This document shows, in pieces, positions 8,030 through 15,464 of a stretch of DNA of 33,641 nucleotides (its first letter is position 1; every line of letters starts with the position of its first letter). A program made the position numbers and the translations under genes. A model generated the notes under the pieces. The model saw only the letters and a list, made by a program, of their open reading frames with translations. It had not been told where the DNA came from and searched no databases. Source of the DNA: Tyzzerella sp. (GTDB taxonomy: Bacteria; Bacillota; Clostridia; Lachnospirales; Lachnospiraceae); NCBI GenBank assembly GCA_017472665.1, contig JAFUOS010000017.1:1-33641 (forward strand), read 5' to 3'.

Positions 8030-9106
8030 CTATTTATTTCCGAAACTGATTCCGGTTAATTTTGCCTCTTTGATAATCTGGGCGTCTGGGTCTACCATTT
8101 TTAGTTTGCCTGCAACTTCTTCTAATGGTACTTTCACGATTTCCCCATTTTGGATTCCAACCATGTAGCCATATTCTTCGTTTAGAATCAATTCAGCAGC
8201 TGCCGCACCAAATCTGGTCGAAAGCACCCTATCATATGGGCATGGAGAGCCGCCACGCTGCATGTGTCCCGGAACAGTAATACGCACTTCCTGATCTGTC
8301 TTTTCCTGAATCTGTTCTGCCAGTTCGTATGCAATCGAAGGGTATTTTCTCTTCTTTAGTTTCTCTTTATATTCTTTTTTCGAGAGTTTTGCATCTTCTT
8401 TGGAAATCGCACCTTCTGCCACTGCGATAATCGTAAAATGTTTTCCTGCATTTGTTCGATTTTGAATCGCTTCTGAAATCACGTCCAAATCGTACGGAAT
8501 CTCTGGGAGAAGAATGATATCTGCTCCGCCGGCAATCCCTGCGTGAAGTGCTACCCAGCCAACTCTGTGTCCCATGATTTCTACAATGAATACGCGGCTG
8601 TGTGAAGTCGCTGTTGTGTGAATGCAGTCAATCGTGTTTGTCGCAATATCAACCGCACTCTGGAATCCGAATGTCATATCTGTTCCCCAAAGGTCATTAT
8701 CGATGGTCTTTGGAAGGGTGATGACATTGAGTCCTTCTTCGCGGAGCAGGTTCGCTGTCTTATGTGTCCCATTTCCACCTAATACAACAAGGCAATCTAA
8801 ATTCAGCTTGTGGTAAGTGTGTTTCATCGCTTCTACTTTATCTAAACCATTTTTATCAGGTTCTCTCATCAATTTAAATGGTTGTCTGGAGGTTCCTAAG
8901 ATAGTTCCACCGACCGTCAAAATACCAGAGAAATCTTTTGATGTCAACATCGAGAAATTGCTGTAAATTAATCCTTTGTATCCGTCTTTAAAACCGTAAA
9001 TCTCAACATCATTATTTTTTGCGGTGAGTCCTTTTGCAACACCTCGCATCGCTGCATTGAGTGCTTGGCAGTCGCCGCCGCTTGTCAACATTCCAATTCT
9101 TAACAT
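8030..9106 (-). CDS. pfkA: 6-phosphofructokinase
   Basis: A 358-residue member of the phosphofructokinase family, which phosphorylates fructose 6-phosphate in glycolysis. Motifs are the nucleotide-loop LTSGGDCQALNAAMRG at the N-terminus, GGNGTHKTAN (about residues 110-119), the catalytic PKTIDND (132-138) and the substrate motif GHRVGW. The phosphate-donor signature is mixed. Glycine at the E. coli Gly104 position suggests ATP, but lysine at the Gly124 position is the PPi-type residue, and the usual Asp103 is Asn. The start at 9106 is chosen over the ATG at 9112 because GGAGG lies 8 nt before it, against only 2-3 nt for the other. Confidence 0.93.
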   Translation of the reverse strand: MLRIGMLTSGGDCQALNAAMRGVAKGLTAKNNDVEIYGFKDGYKGLIYSNFSMLTSKDFSGILTVGGTILGTSRQPFKLMREPDKNGLDKVEAMKHTYHKLNLDCLVVLGGNGTHKTANLLREEGLNVITLPKTIDNDLWGTDMTFGFQSAVDIATNTIDCIHTTATSHSRVFIVEIMGHRVGWVALHAGIAGGADIILLPEIPYDLDVISEAIQNRTNAGKHFTIIAVAEGAISKEDAKLSKKEYKEKLKKRKYPSIAYELAEQIQEKTDQEVRITVPGHMQRGGSPCPYDRVLSTRFGAAAAELILNEEYGYMVGIQNGEIVKVPLEEVAGKLKMVDPDAQIIKEAKLTGISFGNK

Positions 9107-9137
9107 GCTCATTTCCTCCTAACAATCTTATTTATCT

Positions 9138-9208
9138 AGTATAACTCATTTTTGAGATGCTAACAACAGAAAAATAAGTTATACTGTATAGGAAAAATGC
9201 GTTATACT
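9138..9208. promoter_or_regulatory. divergent pfkA/map promoter region with three copies of a 16-bp motif
   Basis: Three copies of AAAAATRMGTTATACT lie between pfkA and map: one on the minus strand (9138-9153) and two on the plus strand (9170-9185 and 9193-9208). The first two form an inverted repeat with a 16-bp spacer. Each ends in TATACT, a good -10. For pfkA a -35 TTGTTA (9161-9166) lies 17 nt from the -10 (9138-9143). For map no good -35 is visible, so it may depend on an activator or use an extended element. The motif may be an operator as well as a promoter part. Confidence 0.55.
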
Positions 9209-9245
9209 ATATAAAAACAAAATTTCAAAAAGGAGATTTTTTATA

Positions 9246-10058
9246 ATGAAGACATCGATTGAGCATAAACTGTGGCTCTTAGCAATGCAAGGACACATTA
9301 CTCCGGATAAGAGTCTTTTGAAAACACCAGAGCAGATTGAAGGCATTCGCAAGAGTGCAGAATTAAATACTGCTGTTTTGGATCATGTAGCAAAACACAT
9401 CAAGGCAGGCATGAGTACTGCTGACATTGATAAGCTTGTATACGATTACACAACAGAACATGGTGGAATTCCAGCACCTCTCGGATACGAAGGATTCCCA
9501 AAAAGTGTGTGTACATCTTTAAATAATGAAGTTTGTCACGGAATTCCTGATGAAAATATTATCCTTGAAGAAGGGGATATTATTAATGTAGATGTTTCTA
9601 CTATTTTAAATGGATATTATTCTGATGCATCCCGTATGTTTGCGATTGGGAAGATTTCAAAGCGGGCGCAGCGACTTTTGAAGGTTACAGAGGAATGTGT
9701 GAAACGCGGGCTTGCTGCAGCGAAGCCTTGGGGACATCTGGGTGATATCGCAGATGCGATTAATAGTCATGCGCAGGCAAATGGGTACTCTGTGGTGGAA
9801 GATATCGGTGGTCATGGAATTGGACTTGAATTTCACGAGGAACCTTATGTGAGTTATGTGGCACCGAAGGGGACGGAGATGGTGCTGGCTCCTGGGTTGA
9901 CGTTTACGATTGAGCCTATGATTAATGAGGGAAGTCCGGATTTTTTTGTTGATGAGGATAATGGGTGGACGGTTTATACGGAAGATGATGGGTTGTCGGC
10001 GCAGATTGAGTATATGGTGCTGGTGACGGAGGATGATGTGGAAGTGTTGACGAAGTGA
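9246..10058 (+). CDS. map: type I methionine aminopeptidase
   Basis: A 270-residue dinuclear metallopeptidase that removes N-terminal methionine from new proteins. All five metal ligands and the conserved substrate histidine are visible: H98 (EVCHGIP), D116 (INVDVS), D127 (YYSDASR), H190 (GGHGIG), E223 (TIEPMI) and E255 (AQIEYMV). An N-terminal extension of about 25 residues precedes the catalytic domain; it has no SEC-C cysteines. The start follows AAAGGAG by about 8 nt. The last third of the gene uses many G-ending codons, unlike the first part. Confidence 0.95.
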   Translation: MKTSIEHKLWLLAMQGHITPDKSLLKTPEQIEGIRKSAELNTAVLDHVAKHIKAGMSTADIDKLVYDYTTEHGGIPAPLGYEGFPKSVCTSLNNEVCHGIPDENIILEEGDIINVDVSTILNGYYSDASRMFAIGKISKRAQRLLKVTEECVKRGLAAAKPWGHLGDIADAINSHAQANGYSVVEDIGGHGIGLEFHEEPYVSYVAPKGTEMVLAPGLTFTIEPMINEGSPDFFVDEDNGWTVYTEDDGLSAQIEYMVLVTEDDVEVLTK

Positions 10059-10095
10059 ATTCTAAACATATTTGCTGAATCGTTTTAAAACTCAC

Positions 10096-10272
10096 GAAAG
10101 AATGTCTACCTATGACAAGTCTCGAAGCTCCGCTTTACCTTAGCTCATCCACGAATATGTAAGCCTCTGAGAGAGTCGCCGTGAGAGGCTCGTCTCTCAC
10201 AGACTAACATCTTCGGGATGTATCTTCGGAACGCTCCACTTACCTCGTCTTATCATAGGTAGACATTCTTTC
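10096..10272 (+). repeat. 177-bp structured element E1 downstream of map
   Basis: Two perfect 20-nt inverted arms (10096-10115 and 10253-10272) enclose 137 bp. Inside, GTGAGAG (10181-10187) pairs with CTCTCAC (10194-10200). The 50-bp core 10159-10208 matches the core of E2 on the other strand at 37 of 50 positions without gaps, and TCCACTTA at 10235-10242 is also shared at the same distance. The arms differ in sequence from those of E2. The element starts 38 nt after the map stop and is read in the same direction as map. It may be a structured 3'-end RNA, a complex terminator or a small mobile repeat. Confidence 0.8.
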
Positions 10273-10313
10273 TGAATCTTGTAAAACCGTTCAACAGATA
10301 AATTTACTAGTTC

Positions 10314-10344
10314 AACTTTGCCCTGAACCCCACTTAGCAAAGTT
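10314..10344. other. 8-bp hairpin between E1 and E2
   Basis: AACTTTGC (10314-10321) pairs perfectly with GCAAAGTT (10337-10344) around a 15-nt loop. It lies in the 92-bp spacer between the two larger elements. There is no T run, and its role is unknown. Confidence 0.5.
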
Positions 10345-10364
10345 CTTGAATTTATATACGCACA

Positions 10365-10540
10365 GAAGAAATAAATCTATATCCGAAGCGGAAGTTAAGT
10401 GGAATTGACGGAGAATCCGTCGTGTAGCCGTTAGAGTGTGGGATAGGAGTCCCTCACGACGACTATTCCAGACTCTTACGGATACTAGACTAGTCGAAGT
10501 CAATGGAGCATTGGAGTGAAGGATATAGATTTATTTCTTC
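10365..10540 (-). repeat. 176-bp structured element E2 downstream of cca
   Basis: Perfect 20-nt inverted arms (10365-10384 and 10521-10540) enclose 136 bp. Read on the minus strand, its 50-bp core (10430-10479) aligns with that of E1, and TCCACTTA (10396-10403) lies 26 nt from the core exactly as in E1. It begins 9-10 nt after the cca stop and is oriented with cca, so each element follows its own upstream gene. Shared outer motifs are AACnnACGAA before the first arm and TTCTG at the far end. No believable coding frame exists inside. Confidence 0.8.
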
Positions 10541-10549
10541 GTACGTTTA

Positions 10550-11884
10550 TCAATTCGAATTTATTGTTTTTCTTAAACGCAGCAACGTTTCTTTCGTATT
10601 CAATTCCGGATTTTCAATGACCATTTCTAGCAAGGTGTTCAGCACATAACCGATTTCCTTGCCCGGCTTCATACCATCAGCAATTAAGTCACTTCCGGAA
10701 ATCGCCAAATCTTTCAGTGATACACACTCTTTTTTCTCCAAAATTTCTCGATAACATTCTTCTATGTCGCGAATATTCTGTAGTTTTTCTTCGCGCATAT
10801 ACTCGCTCTGAGCCAGCGTATCGGCCGTGCGCACTTCCAAATAATACGGAAATAAATCTTCCCCAATCTTATTCATCGCTTTCCGCACACGCTTTGGCTC
10901 TGCCGGAATCCGGTAATCGTGATATTGGACAAGCTTTGTCACCTTTCCAAGTGTGTCGTTATCGAATTTCAGTCTTCGCAGGATAGATTTTGTTATTTCT
11001 ACACCTTTGACATCATGCATTTTAAAATGTGCAACTCCATTCGCATCAATGGTTTTCATCATTGGCTTTGCAATGTCGTGGAACAGCATCGTCAGACGCA
11101 ATACTTTATCCGGGCGGATTGTTTCAATTGCCTTGAGTGTATGCTCGCCCACAGAATAAATGTGGTGCGGTGTTTCCTGTTCTGTCTTCATCATCTCGTC
11201 AAACTCTGGCAAAATAACTTTGGTGATTCCCAGTTCATATGCTGTCCGAAGTAATGATGGATTCGGCGAAACTAGCATTTTAATCAGTTCTACTTGAATT
11301 CGTTCTGCGCTGATATTTGCCAAGGTTGGCGCCAATTTCACAATGCCTTTTCGGGTTTCTTCTTCAATTTCGAATCCTAATTGGGCTGCAAAACGCACTG
11401 CTCGCAGGATACGAAGGGCATCTTCACCGAAGCGTGCTTCTGCGTTGCCCACACATCGAATTGTCCTGTTGTTCAAGTCTTCGATTCCGCCAAAGATATC
11501 TACCAGACCTTCTTCATCGTTGTATGCCATCGCATTAATGGTAAAATCACGGCGCAGCAAATCCTCCTGTAAACATCTGGTGAATGTCACCTCTGATGGG
11601 TGTCTGCTGTCTTCATATTTTCCGTCTACGCGATAAGTGGTTACTTCAAATGCATCTTTATCGATAAGGACTGTGATGGTTCCATGCTCGATCCCGGTAT
11701 CAAAAGTTCGTGGAAATAATGCCTTTGTCTCTAGCGGTGTGGCAGAGGTTGTGATGTCCCAGTCGTCCGGAGTCCTGTCCAAAATAGAATCGCGGACGCA
11801 GCCACCCACAGCATAGGCTTCGTAACCATTTTTCTGTAGTGTATGAATGATTTGACTTACTTTTTGTGGTAAATTTATCTTCAT
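10550..11884 (-). CDS. cca: CCA tRNA nucleotidyltransferase with HD domain
   Basis: A 444-residue class II tRNA nucleotidyltransferase that builds or repairs the 3' CCA of tRNAs. It has GGCVRD (residues 27-32), the two metal-binding aspartates in DDWDITT (D41, D43), RRDFTINAMAYN (about 111-122), the ERIQVEL motif and a C-terminal HD domain (H269, D270 in LTMLFHDIAKP). An ATG at 11938 is open in frame, but the start at 11884 is chosen because AAAGGAGG lies about 10 nt upstream and the family begins here. It follows proS by 83 nt with no visible terminator, so it is probably under the proline T-box. Confidence 0.94.
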   Translation of the reverse strand: MKINLPQKVSQIIHTLQKNGYEAYAVGGCVRDSILDRTPDDWDITTSATPLETKALFPRTFDTGIEHGTITVLIDKDAFEVTTYRVDGKYEDSRHPSEVTFTRCLQEDLLRRDFTINAMAYNDEEGLVDIFGGIEDLNNRTIRCVGNAEARFGEDALRILRAVRFAAQLGFEIEEETRKGIVKLAPTLANISAERIQVELIKMLVSPNPSLLRTAYELGITKVILPEFDEMMKTEQETPHHIYSVGEHTLKAIETIRPDKVLRLTMLFHDIAKPMMKTIDANGVAHFKMHDVKGVEITKSILRRLKFDNDTLGKVTKLVQYHDYRIPAEPKRVRKAMNKIGEDLFPYYLEVRTADTLAQSEYMREEKLQNIRDIEECYREILEKKECVSLKDLAISGSDLIADGMKPGKEIGYVLNTLLEMVIENPELNTKETLLRLRKTINSN

Positions 11885-11967
11885 TTTGATGCATCCTCCT
11901 TTCCATTTTATCAGGCTTCTCTTTATGAGACGTTCCATAGAAAACTCTTCATGCAGAATTTTAAGTT

Positions 11968-13710
11968 TTACGCGTGTGGTTCTACTTTTGCATTAATTTC
12001 TGCAAACAAAGCAGCTTTTAATTCCTGAATTTCAGAAACCGCTTGATCTAAATCCACTAATTTTGAAACACTCTTATCTCTTGTAGCTAACTCTACTTGA
12101 TTATTTTTCAAATTCTTTGGTCCAACAACGACACGAATCGGCACTCCAAGTAAGTCTGCATCCGCAAACATTGCACCTGCGCGTACTTCACGATCATCAT
12201 AGATTACTTCTACGCCAGCATTTTGCAATTTTGCATACAAATCGTCTGCAGCCTGTTTGCATTCTTCTTGGTCTGCACGCATACAGCACAGATGTACTTC
12301 CCAAGGTGCGATAGAAATTGGCCAGATCGGACCATTGTCATCATGTCTTGCTTCACAAACAGATGCTGCCAAACGGCCAACACCGATTCCGTAGCAGCCC
12401 ATAATTGGAGTCTGTGCATTTCCTTCTGCGTCTGTATATGTCATGCCCATAGAAGCAGAATATTTTGTTCCTAATTGGAAAATGTTACCCACTTCGATAC
12501 CACGTTTTACCTGGATGGTCTTCTTACCACATTTTGGACAAATTCCACCTGTTTTAATCTTAGATACATCTACATATTCCACTTCGCCGCAATCACGGGC
12601 AAGGTTTAAACCTTTGTAATGGTAGTCAACTTCATTGGCACCAGCCACCATATTTTCCATGCCTTTCAGTGACACGTCGTAAATGACTGTGCAGTCTGCT
12701 TTCATATCGTATGGACCTGTGAAGCCGGCAACAATGCCACTTTCTTCTGTTACTTCTGCTGGATGTACTTTTTCTCCAAGGTAATTGGTCAGTTTTGTCT
12801 CGTTTACTTCATAATCTCCACGTACAAATACGATTACATATTCGTCAGTCATGTTCTTCTGATACATTACCGCTTTACAAGAGTTTTCCACAGAAGCTCC
12901 AAGATAATTTGTCACTTCTTCAATTGTCTTGCAGTTTGGTGTGTATACTTTTTCTAATTCAGCCATTGGAAGAGTACCTGCATTGTCTACGCAGTTTTCT
13001 GCTGCTTCCATGTTTGCACGATAACCACATTCATCACAGATAACGATAGAATCTTCGCCTGCGTCAGCTAACAACATGTATTCGTGTGAGATGCTTCCGC
13101 CCATCATACCTGAGTCGGATTGTACTGCAATCACTTCCGGCACACCAGCACGTTGGAAAATACGGTTATATGCCTTGTAACATACATCATAGTATTGTTC
13201 CAAGTCTTCCTGTGAAGTATGGAAAGAGTACGCATCTTTCATTGTAAATTCTCTTACACGAATAAGGCCGGCACGTGGTCTTGCTTCGTCGCGAAATTTG
13301 GTCTGAATCTGGTAAATCATAAATGGATATTTTGTGTATGTCTGTCCGTATTCTCTTACGAGATGCACTGCTGCTTCTTCGTGAGTCATACCGAGTACCA
13401 TCTGGCTGTCGTTTCTGTCTTTGAAACGGAGTAATTCTTCGCCAACGCTTTCGAAACGGCCTGATTCTTCCCACAGGCTTCCCGGGAGTGCTACTGGGAA
13501 CAATACTTCCTGTCCGTCAATTGCATCCATTTCTTCGCGGATGATTTGTTCAATTTTCTTTGTGATTCTTTTCATTGGCGGGTATAAAGAATAGATACCA
13601 TTTGCTACATATTTGATGTAGCCGCCACGTACGCTGAATGCATGACTGTCGATCACGCAGTCGGAAGGACGTTCTTTAAAACGATCGCCAACAAGATTTC
13701 TTAACTTCAT
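11968..13710 (-). CDS. proS: prolyl-tRNA synthetase, bacterial type with editing insert
   Basis: A 580-residue class II synthetase that charges tRNA-Pro. Motif 2 is seen in FRDEARPRAGLIRVREFTMKDAYSFH (around residues 138-163). Motif 3 is in GCYGIGVGRLAASV. Between them is the roughly 180-residue INS editing domain typical of the bacterial form, and the anticodon-binding domain follows at about 470-570. The start is preceded by AAGGAG. Expression is predicted to be controlled by the T-box leader at 13816-14058, which senses uncharged tRNA-Pro. Confidence 0.96.
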   Translation of the reverse strand: MKLRNLVGDRFKERPSDCVIDSHAFSVRGGYIKYVANGIYSLYPPMKRITKKIEQIIREEMDAIDGQEVLFPVALPGSLWEESGRFESVGEELLRFKDRNDSQMVLGMTHEEAAVHLVREYGQTYTKYPFMIYQIQTKFRDEARPRAGLIRVREFTMKDAYSFHTSQEDLEQYYDVCYKAYNRIFQRAGVPEVIAVQSDSGMMGGSISHEYMLLADAGEDSIVICDECGYRANMEAAENCVDNAGTLPMAELEKVYTPNCKTIEEVTNYLGASVENSCKAVMYQKNMTDEYVIVFVRGDYEVNETKLTNYLGEKVHPAEVTEESGIVAGFTGPYDMKADCTVIYDVSLKGMENMVAGANEVDYHYKGLNLARDCGEVEYVDVSKIKTGGICPKCGKKTIQVKRGIEVGNIFQLGTKYSASMGMTYTDAEGNAQTPIMGCYGIGVGRLAASVCEARHDDNGPIWPISIAPWEVHLCCMRADQEECKQAADDLYAKLQNAGVEVIYDDREVRAGAMFADADLLGVPIRVVVGPKNLKNNQVELATRDKSVSKLVDLDQAVSEIQELKAALFAEINAKVEPHA

Positions 13711-13815
13711 AATTTTTCTCTCCTTTTTCTCTGTATTTTCTTTCCGGGACGAGGGCGCCTGCTGCGTTCTCCACGGAGTATTTCATTTATAAAACTTCAA
13801 ATTTCTTTATAAATC

Positions 13816-13870
13816 AAAAAACGCCGGGCCTTTCCATCCCTCTAAAAAGGGACCGAAAAGCTCGGCGGTA
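13816..13870 (-). terminator. conditional terminator of the proS T-box
   Basis: The CGCCGAGC/GCCCGGCG stem has one mismatch, an inner CCCTTTTTAGAGGG hairpin and a following T run. Its 5' arm overlaps the T-box antiterminator sequence, as required for a switch. Confidence 0.85.
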
Positions 13871-14058
13871 CCACCCTAATTAATTATAGAAGCAAGTTCT
13901 ACAATTCTCTTTCTCATCATTAACGCTGATGTGACGCTGCGTTTTCACACAGGGGCTCCAAGGTAGGTTCCATACATTTCTTGCAAGAATCTCACACCAA
14001 ATGATTCTCTCTCTGGGGCGCGTCCTGTGTGTACTAGTCCTTTTCATAGCCTTGTTTG
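13816..14058 (-). promoter_or_regulatory. T-box riboswitch, proline specificity
   Basis: On the minus strand the T-box core AGGGTGGTACC (13867-13877) is present, with the UGGN bulge reading UGGU, compatible with the A discriminator of tRNA-Pro. Upstream is a Stem I region with a long helix (AGAGAATC with GATTCTT). The specifier loop GAA-CCT-A places the proline codon CCT at 13965-13967. Downstream, CGCCGAGC and GCCCGGCG form the alternative terminator with a T run at 13816-13821. Uncharged tRNA-Pro should favour the antiterminator and switch on proS. Confidence 0.93.
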
Positions 14059-14074
14059 TCAATAATTCCACTTA

Positions 14075-14103
14075 ATTTTATTGGATTTTTTTGTGGTTGT
14101 CAA
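14075..14103 (-). promoter_or_regulatory. proS T-box promoter
   Basis: A perfect -35 TTGACA (14098-14103), a 17-nt spacer and -10 TAAAAT (14075-14080) read on the minus strand, ending just before the T-box leader. Confidence 0.8.
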
Positions 14104-14116
14104 GACGAGAAATCAA

Positions 14117-14806
14117 CTATGGTAATGGGAAATTTTCGGGTTCTATCTCAAATGTCATTTGTTTTTTCGTCTTCGGATGAATAAATTCCAACCGATAAGC
14201 ACAAAGAGCTATCTTCTGCCAAGCCCCCTTTGAAGTCGTCATTCCATCTTGCACTCCATATTTCGTATCGCCCCAAATCGGACATCCCATGTTCGCCATC
14301 TGGACACGAATCTGGTGATGACGGCCTGTATCCAGCTTGACACGTACAAGACTTCTGGTTTGTCCATCTGACTCAAATGTGCCCAACACTTCATATGAAA
14401 GCAACGCTTTCTTGGCATCTTTTTCGGAAGCCAAAGCAATTCTGGAAGTATTTGTTTTACCATCCTTCACTAGGTAATTCTCTAAAACACCTTCTTTTTC
14501 ACGAGGCATGCCACAAAGTACCGCCTTATAATATTTCCCAAATCCAGCACCTTGTTGCATTTGCTTATTTAATTCCTTTGCTGCAAATGGTGTTTTTGCA
14601 AATACAAGGATTCCTTCAACTGGCTGGTCCAAGCGGTGAATCACTGCCACGTAAGGTTCCTTTTTCTCTTTTTGATTTTTATATAAATAATTCTTCAGAA
14701 GGCTTACCATATCTACTGCACCTAATTTTGCAGTCTGAGTTGGAAGTCCTGAGGGTTTGTAGCATACGATTACGTGTGCATCTTCAAATAATATACGTAA
14801 ATTCAT
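14117..14806 (-). CDS. RluA-family RNA pseudouridine synthase
   Basis: A 229-residue protein that isomerises uridine to pseudouridine in rRNA or tRNA; the exact target cannot be read from sequence. It has the catalytic aspartate in VIHRLD (D60), the DAHVIVCYKPSGLPTQ motif near the N-terminus, and RHHQIRVQMANMGCPIWGD, characteristic of RluA. There is no S4 domain. The frame is open up to 14920, but ATG 14806 is preferred: it is where family similarity begins, and it lies 4 nt after the stop of the small antitoxin-like gene. The ribosome site is weak (GGGAA), which suggests coupling to that gene. Confidence 0.88.
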   Translation of the reverse strand: MNLRILFEDAHVIVCYKPSGLPTQTAKLGAVDMVSLLKNYLYKNQKEKKEPYVAVIHRLDQPVEGILVFAKTPFAAKELNKQMQQGAGFGKYYKAVLCGMPREKEGVLENYLVKDGKTNTSRIALASEKDAKKALLSYEVLGTFESDGQTRSLVRVKLDTGRHHQIRVQMANMGCPIWGDTKYGVQDGMTTSKGAWQKIALCAYRLEFIHPKTKKQMTFEIEPENFPLP

Positions 14807-14810
14807 ATTT

Positions 14811-15002
14811 CTATTCCCAATTAACATCTTCGTGGGCAACAGTCCCAAATGTTTTGATGCTTTCATTCGCTCTTGTAATTGCCATAATTTCATCTGGTAA
14901 TGGAGTATCTTCTGGCACAAAACGAATTAACACACGAAAAATTGTTTCTGTGTCCTGTTCATCAATCAAATCAATTAAATTTTTTAATATTTCTTTTTTC
15001 AT
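14811..15002 (-). CDS. small antitoxin-like protein
   Basis: A 63-residue acidic, helix-rich protein (MKKEILKNLIDLIDEQDTET...). I do not recognise the family from sequence alone. It is called an antitoxin because it lies 12 nt downstream of a RelE/ParE-like toxin gene on the same strand, is small and acidic, and has its own GGAGGAGAAC ribosome site. The order toxin then antitoxin is the reverse of relBE and like higBA. The rluA-type gene starts 4 nt after it. Confidence 0.6.
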   Translation of the reverse strand: MKKEILKNLIDLIDEQDTETIFRVLIRFVPEDTPLPDEIMAITRANESIKTFGTVAHEDVNWE

Positions 15003-15014
15003 GATGTTCTCCTC

Positions 15015-15254
15015 CTATAAACGTTTGTATGCCTGTCCTCGTGGCAATACATCTTTGATTGTTATTATATCATTTTCCATTGAAAATAGCACTTTAAAAT
15101 TTCCAACTCGAAGACGGTAGTCATTTTGATAACCTTTGAGTTTTCTTATATCTCCAAATGGTAACTTTTCAATAGCTATTTTCAAACGTTGTTTAGTAGG
15201 TTTATCTAATATCTCAATGTGTTTTGCAGCTATTTTTTCATATCTTATGTACAA
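15015..15254 (-). CDS. RelE/ParE-family toxin
   Basis: A 79-residue basic protein with the family pattern: N-terminal helices ending ALEKL-like (AIEKLPFGDIRKLKG), then YRLRVGNFKVLFSMEN, matching the RelE core YRLRVGdYRvlf, and the C-terminal VLPRGQAYKR. RelE-type toxins cleave mRNA on the ribosome; ParE-type toxins attack gyrase, and sequence alone does not decide between them. The start codon is TTG, supported by AAAGGAGG 7 nt upstream, so translation may be limited. Confidence 0.8.
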   Translation of the reverse strand: MYIRYEKIAAKHIEILDKPTKQRLKIAIEKLPFGDIRKLKGYQNDYRLRVGNFKVLFSMENDIITIKDVLPRGQAYKRL

Positions 15255-15365
15255 TATAAAACCTCCTTTTATGAACTTGTACTGGAATTGTTAAGCGATT
15301 TGTTTTTGAAATTTTGAATATATATTATGGTATAGAAATCCTAAATAGATTTTTAGAACGAATTC

Positions 15366-15371
15366 ATTATA
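15366..15371 (-). promoter_or_regulatory. possible -10 for the toxin-antitoxin operon
   Basis: A perfect TATAAT on the minus strand about 110 nt upstream of the toxin start; a weak -35 (TTTTCA) lies 17 nt further. The region is A/T-rich and other promoters are possible. Confidence 0.4.
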
Positions 15372-15410
15372 ACACATAATTCAATTTATGAAAACGCTGA
15401 AAGAAAACAC

Positions 15411-15452
15411 AATCAGAAAGAACGTCCATCTATGTCAAACGGACGTTCTTTC
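15411..15452 (-). terminator. spoVG terminator, short relative of element E1
   Basis: Perfect 12-bp stem (15416-15427 with 15441-15452) around a 13-nt loop, 12-13 nt after the spoVG stop. Read with spoVG, the ends AACTCACGAAAGAACGTCC and ATAGATGGACGTTCTTTC match the two ends of E1 (AACTCACGAAAGAATGTCT and ATAGGTAGACATTCTTTC), including the non-palindromic AACTCAC flank and the TGA that follows. It looks like E1 without its 137-bp interior. Confidence 0.75.
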
Positions 15453-15464
15453 GTGAGTTAGAAA

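Noticed and set aside
10312-10503. 63-residue open frame inside element E2 (minus strand)
   Set aside because: It overlaps the inverted repeat and conserved core, has no ribosome site and no family-like sequence, and is explained by the structured element.
13880-14071. 63-residue open frame (minus strand) before proS
   Set aside because: It lies wholly within the T-box leader, whose RNA motifs explain the sequence.
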